Origin: Palaemon carinicauda | Taxonomy: Eukaryota; Arthropoda; Malacostraca; Decapoda; Palaemonidae | Length of the DNA stretch: 64,000 bases | Direction: 5' to 3' | NCBI RefSeq assembly: GCF_036898095.1 | Contig: NC_090735.1 | Span: 2,928,478-2,992,477, forward strand | In this document: positions 50,086-60,629 of the stretch, in pieces | How the letters are laid out: each line of letters begins with the position of its first letter | Numbering within the stretch: position 1 is the first letter of the stretch | Program-made: the position numbers and the translations under genes | Notes under the pieces: generated by a model | Seen by the model: the letters and a program-made list of their open reading frames with translations, nothing else | Database searches by the model: none | What the model was told of the DNA's origin: nothing

Positions 50086-50245
50086 AACTTACCCGATAAT
50101 CATGTAGCTGTCAACTCCGTTGCCCGACAGAATTCTATGGAGGGATACGCCAGCTATCACAATACTAGAAGGGGGTGTACTTACCAGCGCCACCTGTGGC
50201 CAGGTACTCAATCATTTGTTGTTGACACCTCCTCAATTATTCCTC
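50086..50245 (+). repeat. Left terminal inverted repeat of DIRS B
   Basis: Pairs with 56645-56805. It has agcgccacctgtgg at 50186-50199. In place of A's 'gtactaacagcgcc' it has 'gtacttaccagcgcc', and this difference is present in both B ends, so the two ends of each element match each other better than they match the other copy. Confidence 0.92.
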
Positions 50246-50455
50246 TGTCGTGCTTCCGGCTAGACGTTCTGGGATACGCTCATGGTCTTCGAGTTTATTC
50301 ATGGATATTTGGTGAAGTATTCTCTTAGATTAACGGCTGTCGCATACTGGAATCCTTTTTATATTAGCTAGTTAGCTTTTATATAAACTCTGATTAACGG
50401 TTAATGAATTTTTGCTTGTTTTTGGATCACCCTTTGACTTACTCTTTGAAACAAG

Positions 50456-53155
50456 ATGTCTGACGTTTCGCAAGCTCCCTCCCATAGACGATGTAGGTCT
50501 TGCAATAGGCGTATTCCGAAGGTCTCGGTAGATCCTCACACCGCTTGTTCTGACTGTAGGGACAGGCCCTGTCTATTAGAAAATCGGTGTGAGGAGTGCG
50601 CCGGACTTTCGGAATTGGATTTTGTACGTCTTTTAAAATATTCATCCAAGTTAGAGAGAACTAGAGCTAGGAGAAGTTCTTCTCACTCTTCTATGTTTTC
50701 CTCACCTCATGATCCCCTACCTTTTCCTACCCCTGTAGTGGCTACCCCCGAACCTACTGTGTGCCCTCCGCCTGATATGTCAACTGTTTTGCGTGCTATT
50801 CAGGCTTTAGGAGATAAAGTAGAATCAGTGGTAAGTGACCATAAGTCTCTGATGGCCGAGGTTAAAGAACTGAAGGTCAAGAGTGCAGTGGGTGGAAATA
50901 GTGCCAGTGCTGTGACGAGTGCTAGTGTCTGTGCAGTGCCAAGTGCTAGTGGTGCCAGTGTGGTGCGTGAGGATTTTTCTGTGCGAGCCAGTCGTCCTCC
51001 CAGTCCGGGACCTCTTGCAAGCTCCCATGCCCAGGGGAGAAGCAATGTCGAAGGGCTTAAGGGTTCGACAGGCCTTGTTAGGCGCACAGAATTATCCTCG
51101 GTGGTTGCGGGCGTGTCTTCCTTAGACCGTCACTCCCACCTGCAGACGATTGAGCCCGTCTTCTCGTCCGCTGATCTTCATGCAGGGAAGAAACGTTGGT
51201 CTCAGGTCTCGAGACCGCTTAAACGTAGAGTTCAGTCAGCGAGTGCTCAGCCAGGTTGCAGTCATTGGCTCAGCTCCGACTCGCCTCTGTCATCGGTCGA
51301 CTGTACTCCGCCCAAGAGGAGTAAGGTTCTGCCTATACAGACCCCGACTGTGACTTTACCTCAGTCTGTTATCGTTTCTGCCGACCCCAAGTGGACCCTG
51401 CTTCAGTCCATGCAAGTTCAGCTTTCGGACTTGATGCGTGAGTGTCGGGCTGAGAGTGTTGCACCTCCTGCACTCCCTCCACCTGTTCTCGCTGCACCTG
51501 TGCTCGCCCAGCCTGCACCTGCTCCGCCTGTGCTCGCCCAGCCTGCACCTGCTCCGCCTGGTCGCAGCACCATCTGCCAGGCGTACGATGTTGAACCACT
51601 TTCGGAGTTTGCTGTTCACAGTGTTGTTCAGCCTCAGCCTTCTTTAAGGCAACCCTTGCTTTGGGATCAGGAGAGTTACACTCTTCCTCCTCCTCCCCTT
51701 GCTGCTCCACCAGTGGTGCAACTCTCGGTTGGGGTACAACAACCTCTCCCCTCCGTGAGTCTGTCTGCTCAACCAGCGCTGCACCGAGTTCAACCCTCAT
51801 CTAGGCAAGCTCATCTACACCATGCACTTGCGCCTCAGGAGCCTCAGCTTGCTAGAACTTTACCTTGTTCTGCGCAGCCTCAACCTTCTCATGCTCCACT
51901 CATCTCTCAGGAACAGGAACGGACTACTCCGCCTCCGTCCTCCGCTCAGCTGGTGCAATCCTTGGGTGCAACTCTTGCTAGGAGTCAACCTCCTTCACCC
52001 TTGCACCTGCCTTCTGCTCCGACTGTTGTTCAGCCTATGCAGTCTGAACCTCAGGTTTTCCCTCAAGTTGAGGAAACCTCTGTTGTTGTTCCTACCCGTT
52101 CTGACTCTGCGGTTCAGCATTCTGGTCCTTTTGCTTCGCTACCTTCTGCTGATGAAGTGTCGGATGATGAGGAGGCACATCTTGATCCCTCATCAGACGT
52201 GGAGGAGTCTAAGCTTTCTCCATTGTCTGTTGATTTTAGAAAGGTCTTGGCTCTACTCAGGGAGCTTTACCCTGACCACTTCGTCTCTGCTGTTCCCCGC
52301 TCTCCTCCATCTGAGTTTTCGCTAGGCGTGCAACAAGCTAAGTCGAGCTATACTAAGCTTGTCCTAGCTAGATCCTCCAAGAGGGCTTTAAGGACCTTAG
52401 GGGAGTGGCTTCAGTCTAAACAACACCTGGGCAAGACTTCCTTCATGTTCCCTCCAACGAAGCTCGCATCGAAAGGTTGCGTTTGGTATGCCACAGGGGA
52501 AGCACCAGGCTTGGGAGTTCCTGCCTCTGCCCAGGCTGACTTCTCAAGTCTGGTGGACTCGCCTAGGAGGACTGCGATGAGACGCTCGAAGGTTTGTTGG
52601 ACCTTCTCAGACCTGGATCATCTTCTGAAAGGGTTGTTCAGAGCTTTCGAAATGTTCAACTTTCTCGACTGGTGCCTGGGAGCCCTCAGCAAGAAAACAT
52701 CTCCTGCGGACAAAGACTCTGCCATGTTAATTATGTCCTGCATGGATAAGGCTATCAGGGATGGATCGGGTGAGCTAGCGTCGTTATTTGTATCAGGGGT
52801 GTTGAAGAAAAGGGAACAACTGTGTACCTTCCTCTCAGCCAGCATTACACCGTGCCAGCGGTCACAGCTCCTTTTTGCTCCACTCTCAAAGTTACTCTTT
52901 CCCGAGGAGCTAGTTAAGGACTTGTCGGCTGCCCTGATACAGAAGGACACGCACGATCTTGTAGCCTCATCGGCTCGTAAGTCTAAGGTTACCACCTCTG
53001 TCCCCAAGACTTATCGCTCTCCAGTGGCTGATACCCCGGCCACTAGGTTCATACCGCCCTTTCGTGGTAGAGCCCCCAGCCGAGGAAGCTCCCGTCCAGA
53101 CTCTCACAGGGGCAAGTCTAAGAAAGGACCCAGGACATCTAAGGGAAAGCACTGA
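50456..53155 (+). CDS. Gag-like ORF1 of DIRS B
   Basis: 899 residues from 'MSDVSQAPSHRR'. The N-terminal Cys cluster is identical to A's (C13xxC16, C31xxC34, C39, C45xxC48). The central part has a shorter Pro/Ala/Val stretch ('VLAQPAPAPP' twice) where A has the 18-residue repeat, and a longer downstream linker ('QPSHAPLISQEQER' region). The C-terminal domain ('RSPPSEFSLGVQQ', 'FNFLDWCLGALSKK') and basic tail are conserved. It overlaps ORF2 by 92 bp. Confidence 0.86.
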   Translation: MSDVSQAPSHRRCRSCNRRIPKVSVDPHTACSDCRDRPCLLENRCEECAGLSELDFVRLLKYSSKLERTRARRSSSHSSMFSSPHDPLPFPTPVVATPEPTVCPPPDMSTVLRAIQALGDKVESVVSDHKSLMAEVKELKVKSAVGGNSASAVTSASVCAVPSASGASVVREDFSVRASRPPSPGPLASSHAQGRSNVEGLKGSTGLVRRTELSSVVAGVSSLDRHSHLQTIEPVFSSADLHAGKKRWSQVSRPLKRRVQSASAQPGCSHWLSSDSPLSSVDCTPPKRSKVLPIQTPTVTLPQSVIVSADPKWTLLQSMQVQLSDLMRECRAESVAPPALPPPVLAAPVLAQPAPAPPVLAQPAPAPPGRSTICQAYDVEPLSEFAVHSVVQPQPSLRQPLLWDQESYTLPPPPLAAPPVVQLSVGVQQPLPSVSLSAQPALHRVQPSSRQAHLHHALAPQEPQLARTLPCSAQPQPSHAPLISQEQERTTPPPSSAQLVQSLGATLARSQPPSPLHLPSAPTVVQPMQSEPQVFPQVEETSVVVPTRSDSAVQHSGPFASLPSADEVSDDEEAHLDPSSDVEESKLSPLSVDFRKVLALLRELYPDHFVSAVPRSPPSEFSLGVQQAKSSYTKLVLARSSKRALRTLGEWLQSKQHLGKTSFMFPPTKLASKGCVWYATGEAPGLGVPASAQADFSSLVDSPRRTAMRRSKVCWTFSDLDHLLKGLFRAFEMFNFLDWCLGALSKKTSPADKDSAMLIMSCMDKAIRDGSGELASLFVSGVLKKREQLCTFLSASITPCQRSQLLFAPLSKLLFPEELVKDLSAALIQKDTHDLVASSARKSKVTTSVPKTYRSPVADTPATRFIPPFRGRAPSRGSSRPDSHRGKSKKGPRTSKGKH

Positions 53156-55214
53156 CTCTCAGATTCTCCAGACAACAGTAGGAGCCAGGCTCAAGATCTT
53201 CTGGCAAGCCTGGGAGAAGAGAGGTGCAGACGCACAGTCTGTCAGTTGGCTGAGGTACGGTTACAGGATTCCATTCTGCCTCAAACCGCCTCTGACCACA
53301 TCGCCCATCAACCTCTCTCCCAACTACAAAGAAGAGGACAAGAGGCTAGCATTGCAACAGGAGGTGTCGCTACTTGTGCAGAAGAAGGCAGTGGTTATAG
53401 TCCGGGACCATCAATCCCCGGGCTTCTACAACCGTCTCTTTCTTGTGGCCAAAAAGACAGGAGGTTGGAGACCGGTGCTGGACGTCAGCTCTCTCAACGA
53501 GTATGTCACCAAGCAGACGTTCACAATGGAGACGACCAAGTCGGTCTTAGCAGCGGTCAGACAGGAGGACTGGATGGTTTCGTTGGACTTGAAAGATGCA
53601 TACTTTCACGTTCCCATTCATCCAGACTCCCAACCTTTCCTGAGATTCGTTTTCGGAAAGGTTGTCTATCAGTTCCAAGCCCTGTGTTTTGGCCTAAGCA
53701 CAGCTCCTATGGTCTTTACTCATCTGATGAGGAATGTAGCGAAATTCCTGCACTTATCGAACATCAGAGCCTCCCTCTACCTAGACGACTGGCTGTTGAG
53801 AGCCTCCACGAGTCGTCGTTGTCTGGAGAACCTCTCTTGGACTTTAGATCTAATCAGAGACCTAGGTCTATTAGTCAATATAGAGAAATCTCAACTCATT
53901 CCCTCCCAATCCATTGTGTACCTGGGAATGGAGATTCAGAGTCGGGATTTTCGGGCTTTTCCATCGGCCCCCAGGATAAACCAAGCCCTACAGTGCATCA
54001 TGAGCATGCTGAAGAGGAGCAATTGCTCAGTGAGACAGTGGATGAGTCTCACAGGGACCCTCTCATCTCTGGCCCTGTTTGTCGAGCTAGGGAGACTCCA
54101 CCTCCGCCCTCTTCAATTCCATCTTGCAGCTCATTGGGACAAGGGCTCGACTCTAGAAGCAGTCTCTATCCCTATCAACCAAGAGATGAAGACCACTCTC
54201 CGGTGGTGGAAGCACAATCTTCTTCTCAAGGAGGGTCTATCATTGGCCATCCAGACCCCCCATCTTCATCTCTTCTCGGATGCATCGGACTCGGGCTGGG
54301 GTGCAACCTTGGACGGACGGGAATGCTCAGGAGTATGGAACAAGGAACAAGGATTACTCCACATCAACTGCAAGGAACTGTTAGCAGTCCATCTTGCCCT
54401 GTTGAACTTCAAGTCCCTCCTGCTAGGCAAAGTGGTGGAGGTGAATTCAGACAACACCACAGCCTTGGCTTACATCTCCAAGCAAGGAGGGACCCATTCG
54501 AGGAGCCTTTACGAGATCGCAAGGGACCTCCTCATTTGGTCAAGAGGTCTAAACCTCACACTGGTCACGAGGTTCATCCAGGGCGATATGAATGTTTCAG
54601 CGGATCGCCTCAGCAGAAGGAATCAGGTCATTCCCACGGAATGGACCCTCCACAAGAGTGTGTGCAACAGACTTTGGACGTTGTGGGGTCAACCTACCAT
54701 AGACCTGTTTGCCACCTCCATCACCAAGAGACTTCCGCTTTATTGTTCCCCTGTTCCAGACCCTGCAACGGTTCATGTAGATGCTTTTCTTCTGAACTGG
54801 TCCCATCTCGACCTGTACGCATTCCCTCCGTTCAAGATTATAAACAAAGTTCTGCAGAAATTCGTCTCGCACGAAGGGACACGGCTGACGCTGGTTGCTC
54901 CCCTTTGGCCTGCAAGAGAATGGTACACAGAGGTACGTCAATGGCTAGTCGACTTCCCCAGGACTCTACCTCTAAGAGTGGACCTTCTACGTCAACCACA
55001 CGTAGACAGGTTGCACCCAAACCTCCACGCTCTTCGACTGACTGCCTTCAGACTGTCGAAAGATTCGCTAGAGCTAGAGGCTTTTCGAAGGAGGCAGCCA
55101 GTGCGATTGCCAGAGCTAGAAGAATTTCCACTCGTAGAGTCTACCAGTCTAAGTGGGAGGTCTTCCGAAGCTGGTGTAGAGCCAATTCAATATCCTCTAC
55201 CAATACCTCTGTGA
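53064..55214 (+). CDS. RT-RNase H-methyltransferase-like ORF2 of DIRS B
   Basis: 716 residues, collinear with A without gaps. YLDD at 239-242, RNase H residues D406, E438, D463 and D514 in the same motifs (FSDASDSGWG, CKELLAV, NSDNTT, ADRLSR), methyltransferase-like 'TIDLFAT' and 'YAFPPF'. Most differences from A are conservative or silent in this frame, indicating purifying selection before insertion. Confidence 0.93.
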   Translation: MVEPPAEEAPVQTLTGASLRKDPGHLRESTDSQILQTTVGARLKIFWQAWEKRGADAQSVSWLRYGYRIPFCLKPPLTTSPINLSPNYKEEDKRLALQQEVSLLVQKKAVVIVRDHQSPGFYNRLFLVAKKTGGWRPVLDVSSLNEYVTKQTFTMETTKSVLAAVRQEDWMVSLDLKDAYFHVPIHPDSQPFLRFVFGKVVYQFQALCFGLSTAPMVFTHLMRNVAKFLHLSNIRASLYLDDWLLRASTSRRCLENLSWTLDLIRDLGLLVNIEKSQLIPSQSIVYLGMEIQSRDFRAFPSAPRINQALQCIMSMLKRSNCSVRQWMSLTGTLSSLALFVELGRLHLRPLQFHLAAHWDKGSTLEAVSIPINQEMKTTLRWWKHNLLLKEGLSLAIQTPHLHLFSDASDSGWGATLDGRECSGVWNKEQGLLHINCKELLAVHLALLNFKSLLLGKVVEVNSDNTTALAYISKQGGTHSRSLYEIARDLLIWSRGLNLTLVTRFIQGDMNVSADRLSRRNQVIPTEWTLHKSVCNRLWTLWGQPTIDLFATSITKRLPLYCSPVPDPATVHVDAFLLNWSHLDLYAFPPFKIINKVLQKFVSHEGTRLTLVAPLWPAREWYTEVRQWLVDFPRTLPLRVDLLRQPHVDRLHPNLHALRLTAFRLSKDSLELEAFRRRQPVRLPELEEFPLVESTSLSGRSSEAGVEPIQYPLPIPL

Positions 55215-56113
55215 TCCAAATAGCTGACTTCCTTCTTCATCTTAGGAATGAGAGATCCCTTTCAACATCTACGATTAAAGGGTATAGGAGCATGTTGGCC
55301 TCAGTCCTCCGCCACAGGGGTTTGGACCTGTCTTCCAACAAGGACCTTCAAGACATTCTCAAGTCTTTTGAGACGTCTAAAGAACGTCGTCTTTCCACTC
55401 CAGGCTGGAATCTGGACGTAGTCTTAAGGTTCCTTATGACATCTAGGTTCGAACCTCTCCAGTCAGCTTCCTTCAAGGATCTTACCCTCAAGACTGCTTT
55501 TCTCGTTTGCCTTGCAACAGCTAAGAGAGTCAGTGAGGTTCATGCCTTCAGCAAGAACATTGGTTTCACAACCGAATCAGCTACATGTTCTTTTCAGCTT
55601 GGATTCCTAGCAAAGAACGAGCTTCCTTCACGTCCTTGGCCTAGATCGTTCGAAATACCTAGCCTCTCCAACATGGTAGGTAACGAACTAGAGAGAGTTC
55701 TTTGCCCTGTCAGAGCTCTCAAATATTATCTGAAGAGGTCTAAACCTATTCGAGGACAGTCAGAAGCCTTATGGTGTGCCATCAAGAAACCCTCGAGACC
55801 CATGTCCAAGAATGGGCTTTCGTACTATATAAGGCTTCTGATCAGAGAAGCACATTCTCACTTAAAGGAGGAAGACCTTGCATTGCTGAAGGTAAGGACC
55901 CACGAAGTAAGAGCTGTAGCTACTTCGTTGGCCTTTAATAAAAACCGTTCTCTGCAGAGCATTATGGATGCAACCTATTGGAGGAGCAAGTCAGTGTTTG
56001 CATCATTTTATCTGAAAGATGTCCAGTCTCTTTACGAGAACTGCTACACCCTGGGACCATTCGTAGCAGCGAGTGCAGTAGTAGGTGAGGGCTCTGCCAC
56101 TACATTCCCATAA
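53246..56113 (+). CDS. Tyrosine recombinase ORF3 of DIRS B
   Basis: 955 codons; the first ATG is 12 codons later than in A because A's ATG is changed. The N-terminal 590 or so residues overlap ORF2. The recombinase domain has R761 (TAKRVSEVH), H886-x-x-R889 (HEVRAVATS) and Y922 (VFASFYLK). It ends with the same 'TTFP' as A and C. Confidence 0.9.
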   Translation: MAEVRLQDSILPQTASDHIAHQPLSQLQRRGQEASIATGGVATCAEEGSGYSPGPSIPGLLQPSLSCGQKDRRLETGAGRQLSQRVCHQADVHNGDDQVGLSSGQTGGLDGFVGLERCILSRSHSSRLPTFPEIRFRKGCLSVPSPVFWPKHSSYGLYSSDEECSEIPALIEHQSLPLPRRLAVESLHESSLSGEPLLDFRSNQRPRSISQYREISTHSLPIHCVPGNGDSESGFSGFSIGPQDKPSPTVHHEHAEEEQLLSETVDESHRDPLISGPVCRARETPPPPSSIPSCSSLGQGLDSRSSLYPYQPRDEDHSPVVEAQSSSQGGSIIGHPDPPSSSLLGCIGLGLGCNLGRTGMLRSMEQGTRITPHQLQGTVSSPSCPVELQVPPARQSGGGEFRQHHSLGLHLQARRDPFEEPLRDRKGPPHLVKRSKPHTGHEVHPGRYECFSGSPQQKESGHSHGMDPPQECVQQTLDVVGSTYHRPVCHLHHQETSALLFPCSRPCNGSCRCFSSELVPSRPVRIPSVQDYKQSSAEIRLARRDTADAGCSPLACKRMVHRGTSMASRLPQDSTSKSGPSTSTTRRQVAPKPPRSSTDCLQTVERFARARGFSKEAASAIARARRISTRRVYQSKWEVFRSWCRANSISSTNTSVIQIADFLLHLRNERSLSTSTIKGYRSMLASVLRHRGLDLSSNKDLQDILKSFETSKERRLSTPGWNLDVVLRFLMTSRFEPLQSASFKDLTLKTAFLVCLATAKRVSEVHAFSKNIGFTTESATCSFQLGFLAKNELPSRPWPRSFEIPSLSNMVGNELERVLCPVRALKYYLKRSKPIRGQSEALWCAIKKPSRPMSKNGLSYYIRLLIREAHSHLKEEDLALLKVRTHEVRAVATSLAFNKNRSLQSIMDATYWRSKSVFASFYLKDVQSLYENCYTLGPFVAASAVVGEGSATTFP

Positions 56114-56508
56114 TCCCATAACCTTTTTAACCTTTCTCTTGAATACTTTTATTGTTGTTTTTATGGTTGTTACGGTAGGCTAAGAAGCCTTCCGCATCCT
56201 TGGATTTGGCGGGTGGTCTATTCATTCTTGAGAAGCGCCTGGGTTAAAGGTTTGGTAGAGGTCCTTTAGTAGGGTTGCAACCCCTTGTACTTTGGCACCT
56301 TTGGGTTGATTCAGCCTCCAAGAGGAACGCTGCGCTCAGTAAGGAAGACGAACTTTAAATAAAAGGCAGAGTAACGGTTCTATTCGACTTCCTTACCAGG
56401 TACTTATTATTTCATTGTTATTTGAGATAACTGTTATATGAAATTTGGGATACTTAGCTATCCTTTAATCATGTACACTGGTTTTCACCCACCTCCCTGG
56501 GTGTGAAT

Positions 56509-56600
56509 CAGCTACATGATTATCGGGTAAGTTTAATATTGAAAAATGTTATTTTTATTAATAAAATAAATTTTTGAATATACTTACCCGATAATCATGA
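56509..56600 (+). repeat. Internal complementary region of DIRS B
   Basis: The complement of the left tip (gattatcgggtaagtttaat) joined to the complement of the right tip (tgttatttttattaataaaa). The right half carries B-specific bases (tattaat) that match B's own right end, not A's. Confidence 0.9.
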
Positions 56601-56644
56601 TTTAATCGACCCTCCCTTTCCTCCCCAGAGAGAACCAGTGGACC

Positions 56645-56805
56645 GAGGAATAATTGAGGAGGTGTCAACAACAAATGATTGAGTACCTGGCCACAGGTGG
56701 CGCTGGTAAGTACACCCCCTTCTAGTATTGTGATAGCTGGCGTATCCCTCCATAGAATTCTGTCGGGCAACGGAGTTGACAGCTACATGATTATCGGGTA
56801 AGTAT
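56645..56805 (-). repeat. Right terminal inverted repeat of DIRS B
   Basis: The inverse of 50086-50245, with ccacaggtggcgct at 56691-56704. The tip runs to about 56841. Confidence 0.92.
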
Positions 56806-56842
56806 ATTCAAAAATTTATTTTATTAATAAAAATAACATTTT

Positions 56843-57594
56843 CGGAAGCTGCAAAAAATTTTTCCAAAAAAAAAAAAAGAAGCATTGTGTAAAGAAAACT
56901 AGCTTGTTTCATTAAGAAACAGCAGCAAATCTTACACCTGATATAGATTTGAATTCATCCTCTATAACTTCGTAAAATGGACCTTTACACCTTGTTCACT
57001 AGGATATTCTGGGGTGTGTATACATTTTTGGATTCATATGTACTTTATGCATAATATGAAAGAGAAATCCTTGTGCAGAGTGAAGACTTATGTTTATTTT
57101 ATTGTTTCAAAAAGTCTGCAAGCTTTAATTGGGGATGGTGGTAGATGATTATTTATACCAAAAGGGTTGTTCTTTAGCCAGCGAGTCATTTACCAGAGAA
57201 AGTTCGCCACTCTCACCTTGCTGTATATAGATTTATTTGGCGTACCGCTTACCACACGTGTTTCATACACGCTTATACAATGTAATACTAATGCTTTTTT
57301 ATTTCTTGCTCTCTTCCACACTGATAATAGAACCTGTTAAAGTCTGCCACCGCATAATTTAGATTGTTTGAGCGTATGAAACATGTGCGGTACATTGGTA
57401 AGAACTTGAATAATCCAGTGCATACTCAGATTCTTTCATTATGAATTGAATCTAATCTTCTTGATGTTATGTGCAATGCTGAGCCACATACTGTATTTGG
57501 CTTCTCAAGTTTCAAATAAATAATAGTGCTTTGTATACTAACATCTGGCCTGATTTGTTAGCTTCCAATTCTACTTTGAGACTGACTTCTTTGT
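56843..57594. other. Unassigned intronic DNA
   Basis: Contains a poly-A run at 56867-56878. Nothing else recognised. Confidence 0.4.
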
Positions 57595-57935
57595 TGTTGG
57601 TTGTTACAAGGATTTTGGATATCTCAAAGACTCTTTAGTCCATCTGTCGAGACTCCATTTGCTCTTGGGTAGAGCGAATTAGTTTAATCGTTTAGAGAGT
57701 TTTTATGATCTTGTCTCACTTATTCTTGAATTCGTTAACCGTGTCATTGTTCACTACATCTGCTGGAAGTCTGTTCCATGTATTTGCTATTTTGTCTGTA
57801 AAGAAATTACCACATTGAGTGGTGTTGTATCTTTTCAATTCCAGTTTGTATCCGTTACCTCTGGACTGATTTGTGCTAAGTGTGAAAAGGTTGTTGTAGC
57901 CTACATCGTTAAGAGGAAGAATTTGAATGTGTCCA
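57595..57935 (-). pseudogene. LINE RT C-terminal fragment (minus strand)
   Basis: The minus strand encodes 'SRGNGYKLELKRYNT', 'GNFFTDKIANTWNRLP' and 'NNDTVNEFKNK', then TGA (complement at 57716-57718). This is the classic C-terminal segment of CR1/Jockey-like LINE proteins (pattern: RGH..KL..R..T..R..FF..R....WN.LP..VV....V..FK..LD). The upstream 'ILPLNDVGYNNLFTLS' also fits. It differs from the LINE at 49550. Confidence 0.7.
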
Positions 57936-58490
57936 AATATTTATTAGCTATTCATATCTACAAGTATGTGACAGTAAATGGGAGTATCCCATTCATAACC
58001 AAACCCAAAACTCTCTAAGCCCTTGTGTGACTATGGCTTTTCTATCTTAAGTTTAGGTGATGTCCTGTATCTACCATTATATAACTGTGAATACCAATGC
58101 TTTTAAGTCATTTCTGTCAAAGCAAGGATATCCAAATTATTTTACTTATATGACTAACACCAGAAAATGTTCAGGAGTGACTATACTAATATTGAAGAGG
58201 TTGGAAGGAAGTGTGAATAGCAGAAAATAGACAGATCAGATCTCAAAGATTTAGAGTTTGGGCATATAATGACAATGGGTGTAGAGCAGCTAGTAAGGTA
58301 CGTAGTACCTATAGAAATGCAATTATCAAGACCAGTATGGCTCCAGAAAAGCAAAGAAAAATGTACTAGTAAAAATCAGAATAAAGGCAGAAATTACACA
58401 AGACATGACAGTGGAGAGAACAGAGTTTACGCTTAACCCTGCAAAATGAAAACGTGAACATTACTTCCTAAAATTTCAACACAATCAATA
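57936..58490. other. Unassigned intronic DNA
   Basis: No feature recognised. Confidence 0.4.
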
Positions 58491-58496
58491 ACTCAC

Positions 58497-58628
58497 ATTT
58501 CCTTTTCCAAGGTTTTTTGTATAAGCTGAGCAGATCTGGCAAGTGAAAGGTCTTGTTTGTTGCATGCTACAAGGACTCGTGTTTTGCTAGTCTGAATGGC
58601 ATTGTCACACAAAATGGTGTAGAGATAC
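58497..58628 (-). CDS. SRPRB: SRP receptor beta subunit, penultimate coding exon
   Basis: 132 bp encoding 'YLYTILCDNAIQTSK', 'TRVLVACNKQDLSLARSA' and 'LIQKTLEKE'. It matches SRPRB (known pattern: FLYQVL.., FLIACNKQDIAMAKSAKLIQQQLEKEL). The NKQD box is the G4 guanine-specificity motif. The acceptor is a T-rich tract ending in acag before GTATCTC; the donor is AT|gtgagt. Both flanking introns are phase 2. The upstream exons (G1-G3 and the membrane anchor) are not in this window. SRPRB anchors SRP receptor alpha to the ER membrane. Confidence 0.88.
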
Positions 58629-60629
58629 CTGTAAAAAAAAGAAGTATAAATATTTTTTCTGAAATATGGTGAATAATGATCAACAATTTAATAGACTGTT
58701 CTATGATTCACTAAGTAGAGGAAAAGTGGTACACTGGAATACCAATAATCTAAAACTACTGAAAAAAAAGCATTAATAATATTATATTATTGGTATTGTG
58801 AATCAGAACAGGATGATTTAATTCAATTTCAAAAAGAGTTGCCAATATTATTACGAAATAATCTGGCAGTTACATAAATGTAAACTAGTACTGTATAGTA
58901 TTCCTACATTCTTCCATTCAAATTAATCTTAACTCCTGAAATAGATTTTTTACTTTGGACACTTCCTTCTTGTCTCTTGCTTGAGCTAATGAGAAAGGTA
59001 GCAACACTCGTGAGCAAGGTATCAAGAACTGCACAACCTTGCAAGACACAACACCTCTTTATGACAACTTAAACCAACTGGTACCAAGTCTTCGTCATGC
59101 AGTCTGTGAGACGAACAACAAAGAGGACAGAACCTCCATCCCTCAGTTTGTATGATGAAGAGTCTGAAACTCTCCTACTTCTTTGCTGATCCAGAGAAGA
59201 GAGATGGTATTGAGAGAAGAACAAGCAATCCTGAGCCCTGTCTACTGAATGTTGTCTCACACCACCACTTCGACTAGATACAGAAGCTGTTCAAAGTACA
59301 CTTTCCTCCATGGAATGAAGGCATGTGATCAGTACTGCTCAGTGCTAGGGAGCACCACACAACAGGAACTGATCACGCTCAGGCCTGGGGATGCGCTCCC
59401 TCTATAAACACGCGGAGGCAAGGAAGGAGCCATCAGGTTATGTTAGCGGTTATGTTAGCCCTTCCCTTCGTGGATTTGAGGAACCATGAAAAGGATCAGG
59501 AGCAGGAGTGGTCCTCCACTGTCCAAATAAGACGGTGATAGTGGGCGATAGTGTAATTTTGCCTGGCCTACAATATCAGAGGACACAGGAAGGAACAAGG
59601 ATTGAAAACTGGTGCAATAACAGCAGCTGCATCACTAGACTTACTTTCCCTTAAATAGACTTTGAGAGTGTAAAATTCTATAGTCATATTATTAGTCTGG
59701 CCCAAAGATGAGGCCATGAGCATGGCAACTCCGACCTTCTACAGACAATATGAGTTTAAACTGTAAAGGATGGATTCAAATCCAGGCCCCTTTGCCAGTG
59801 GTGGAAAAATGAGGCCTCTGATCTCTCTGTACAAACTGAATTGAAGAGTTCTGAGCAATACTTGATGGACAGACCTCCGATCATACTGGAGAAATAGAAT
59901 AATCAGCATCTTGGCAACTACAATCTTTAATATTCTTATTTTTAAGCATCAATAGATATAGCAGTTCTTGAAGATACATCACGAATCCAAATACAATACC
60001 AGCTCAAAAATTCCAAGCGTAGATCACTCCAAAAGCATTCTTTTTCTTGGCTGCAAAGCAGTGTAATAGTCAGTCTCAACTGACCAGGTCTCAGTAAAAT
60101 CTTTAAGCTAAACACTACATACAATAGAGATGTAATTTTTAATATTGGTTTTACCCTACCACTCTAGCAAATACCCGGATTTCAATGGTTTCAACTTGCA
60201 TTTCATGGATATAACACATGGCCCCCATAAAGACAGTTTCATTTTTGTGTTATTGTTTCATATCATCATTCTATAATCACGTCCCTTATATGTTTTTATA
60301 GTCCTATTTATGTTTCCATATCATAGAGTGTTATGTCCTACATTATGACTTTACTAATACATAAGAATAGATAAGTGAATTCTGTGCTTACGTACAGTAC
60401 AGTATGTATTTAAATGTGTTCCGACTTACATCAAAACTCAAGTTACAAGTTGTAGGAACAATCTCAAATTTTGATATAATAAGATCAACAATAGTACAGT
60501 AGTCATATGCATAGCTATTGTGAACAAAATATATTAAATTAAACTTTCTGAAAAAACTCTCCTTTAGGGGCAGTAATGCTAATACTGTACTAAAGTGACC
60601 TTTAGGTATTTTGCTATTACTACACTTGA
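58629..60629. other. Unassigned DNA, presumed upstream SRPRB intron
   Basis: I searched the minus strand for the G1-G3 motifs of SRPRB (for example a DLPGHE-type segment) and found none. Short open frames here are not conserved-looking. Confidence 0.45.

Larger units (their letters stand above)
50075..56841 (+). mobile_element. DIRS-type retrotransposon B, nearly intact (about 6.77 kb)
   Basis: Sister copy of A, with the same ends, ICR, ORF order and frames. Inverted repeats at 50086-50245 and 56645-56805, internal complementary region at 56509-56600. All three ORFs are open. It lies in the SRPRB intron in antisense orientation. The two A/B copies differ mostly by scattered substitutions and by the gag proline repeat. 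Confidence 0.93.
49007..58496 (-). other. SRPRB: SRPRB intron (9,490 bp) containing DIRS B
   Basis: A GT-AG phase-2 intron: donor 'at|gtgagtt' at the 58496 side, acceptor 'ttccag|gaat' at the 49007 side. It holds two LINE fragments, DIRS B and a minus-strand LINE fragment. About 70% of its length is the DIRS element. Confidence 0.8.
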
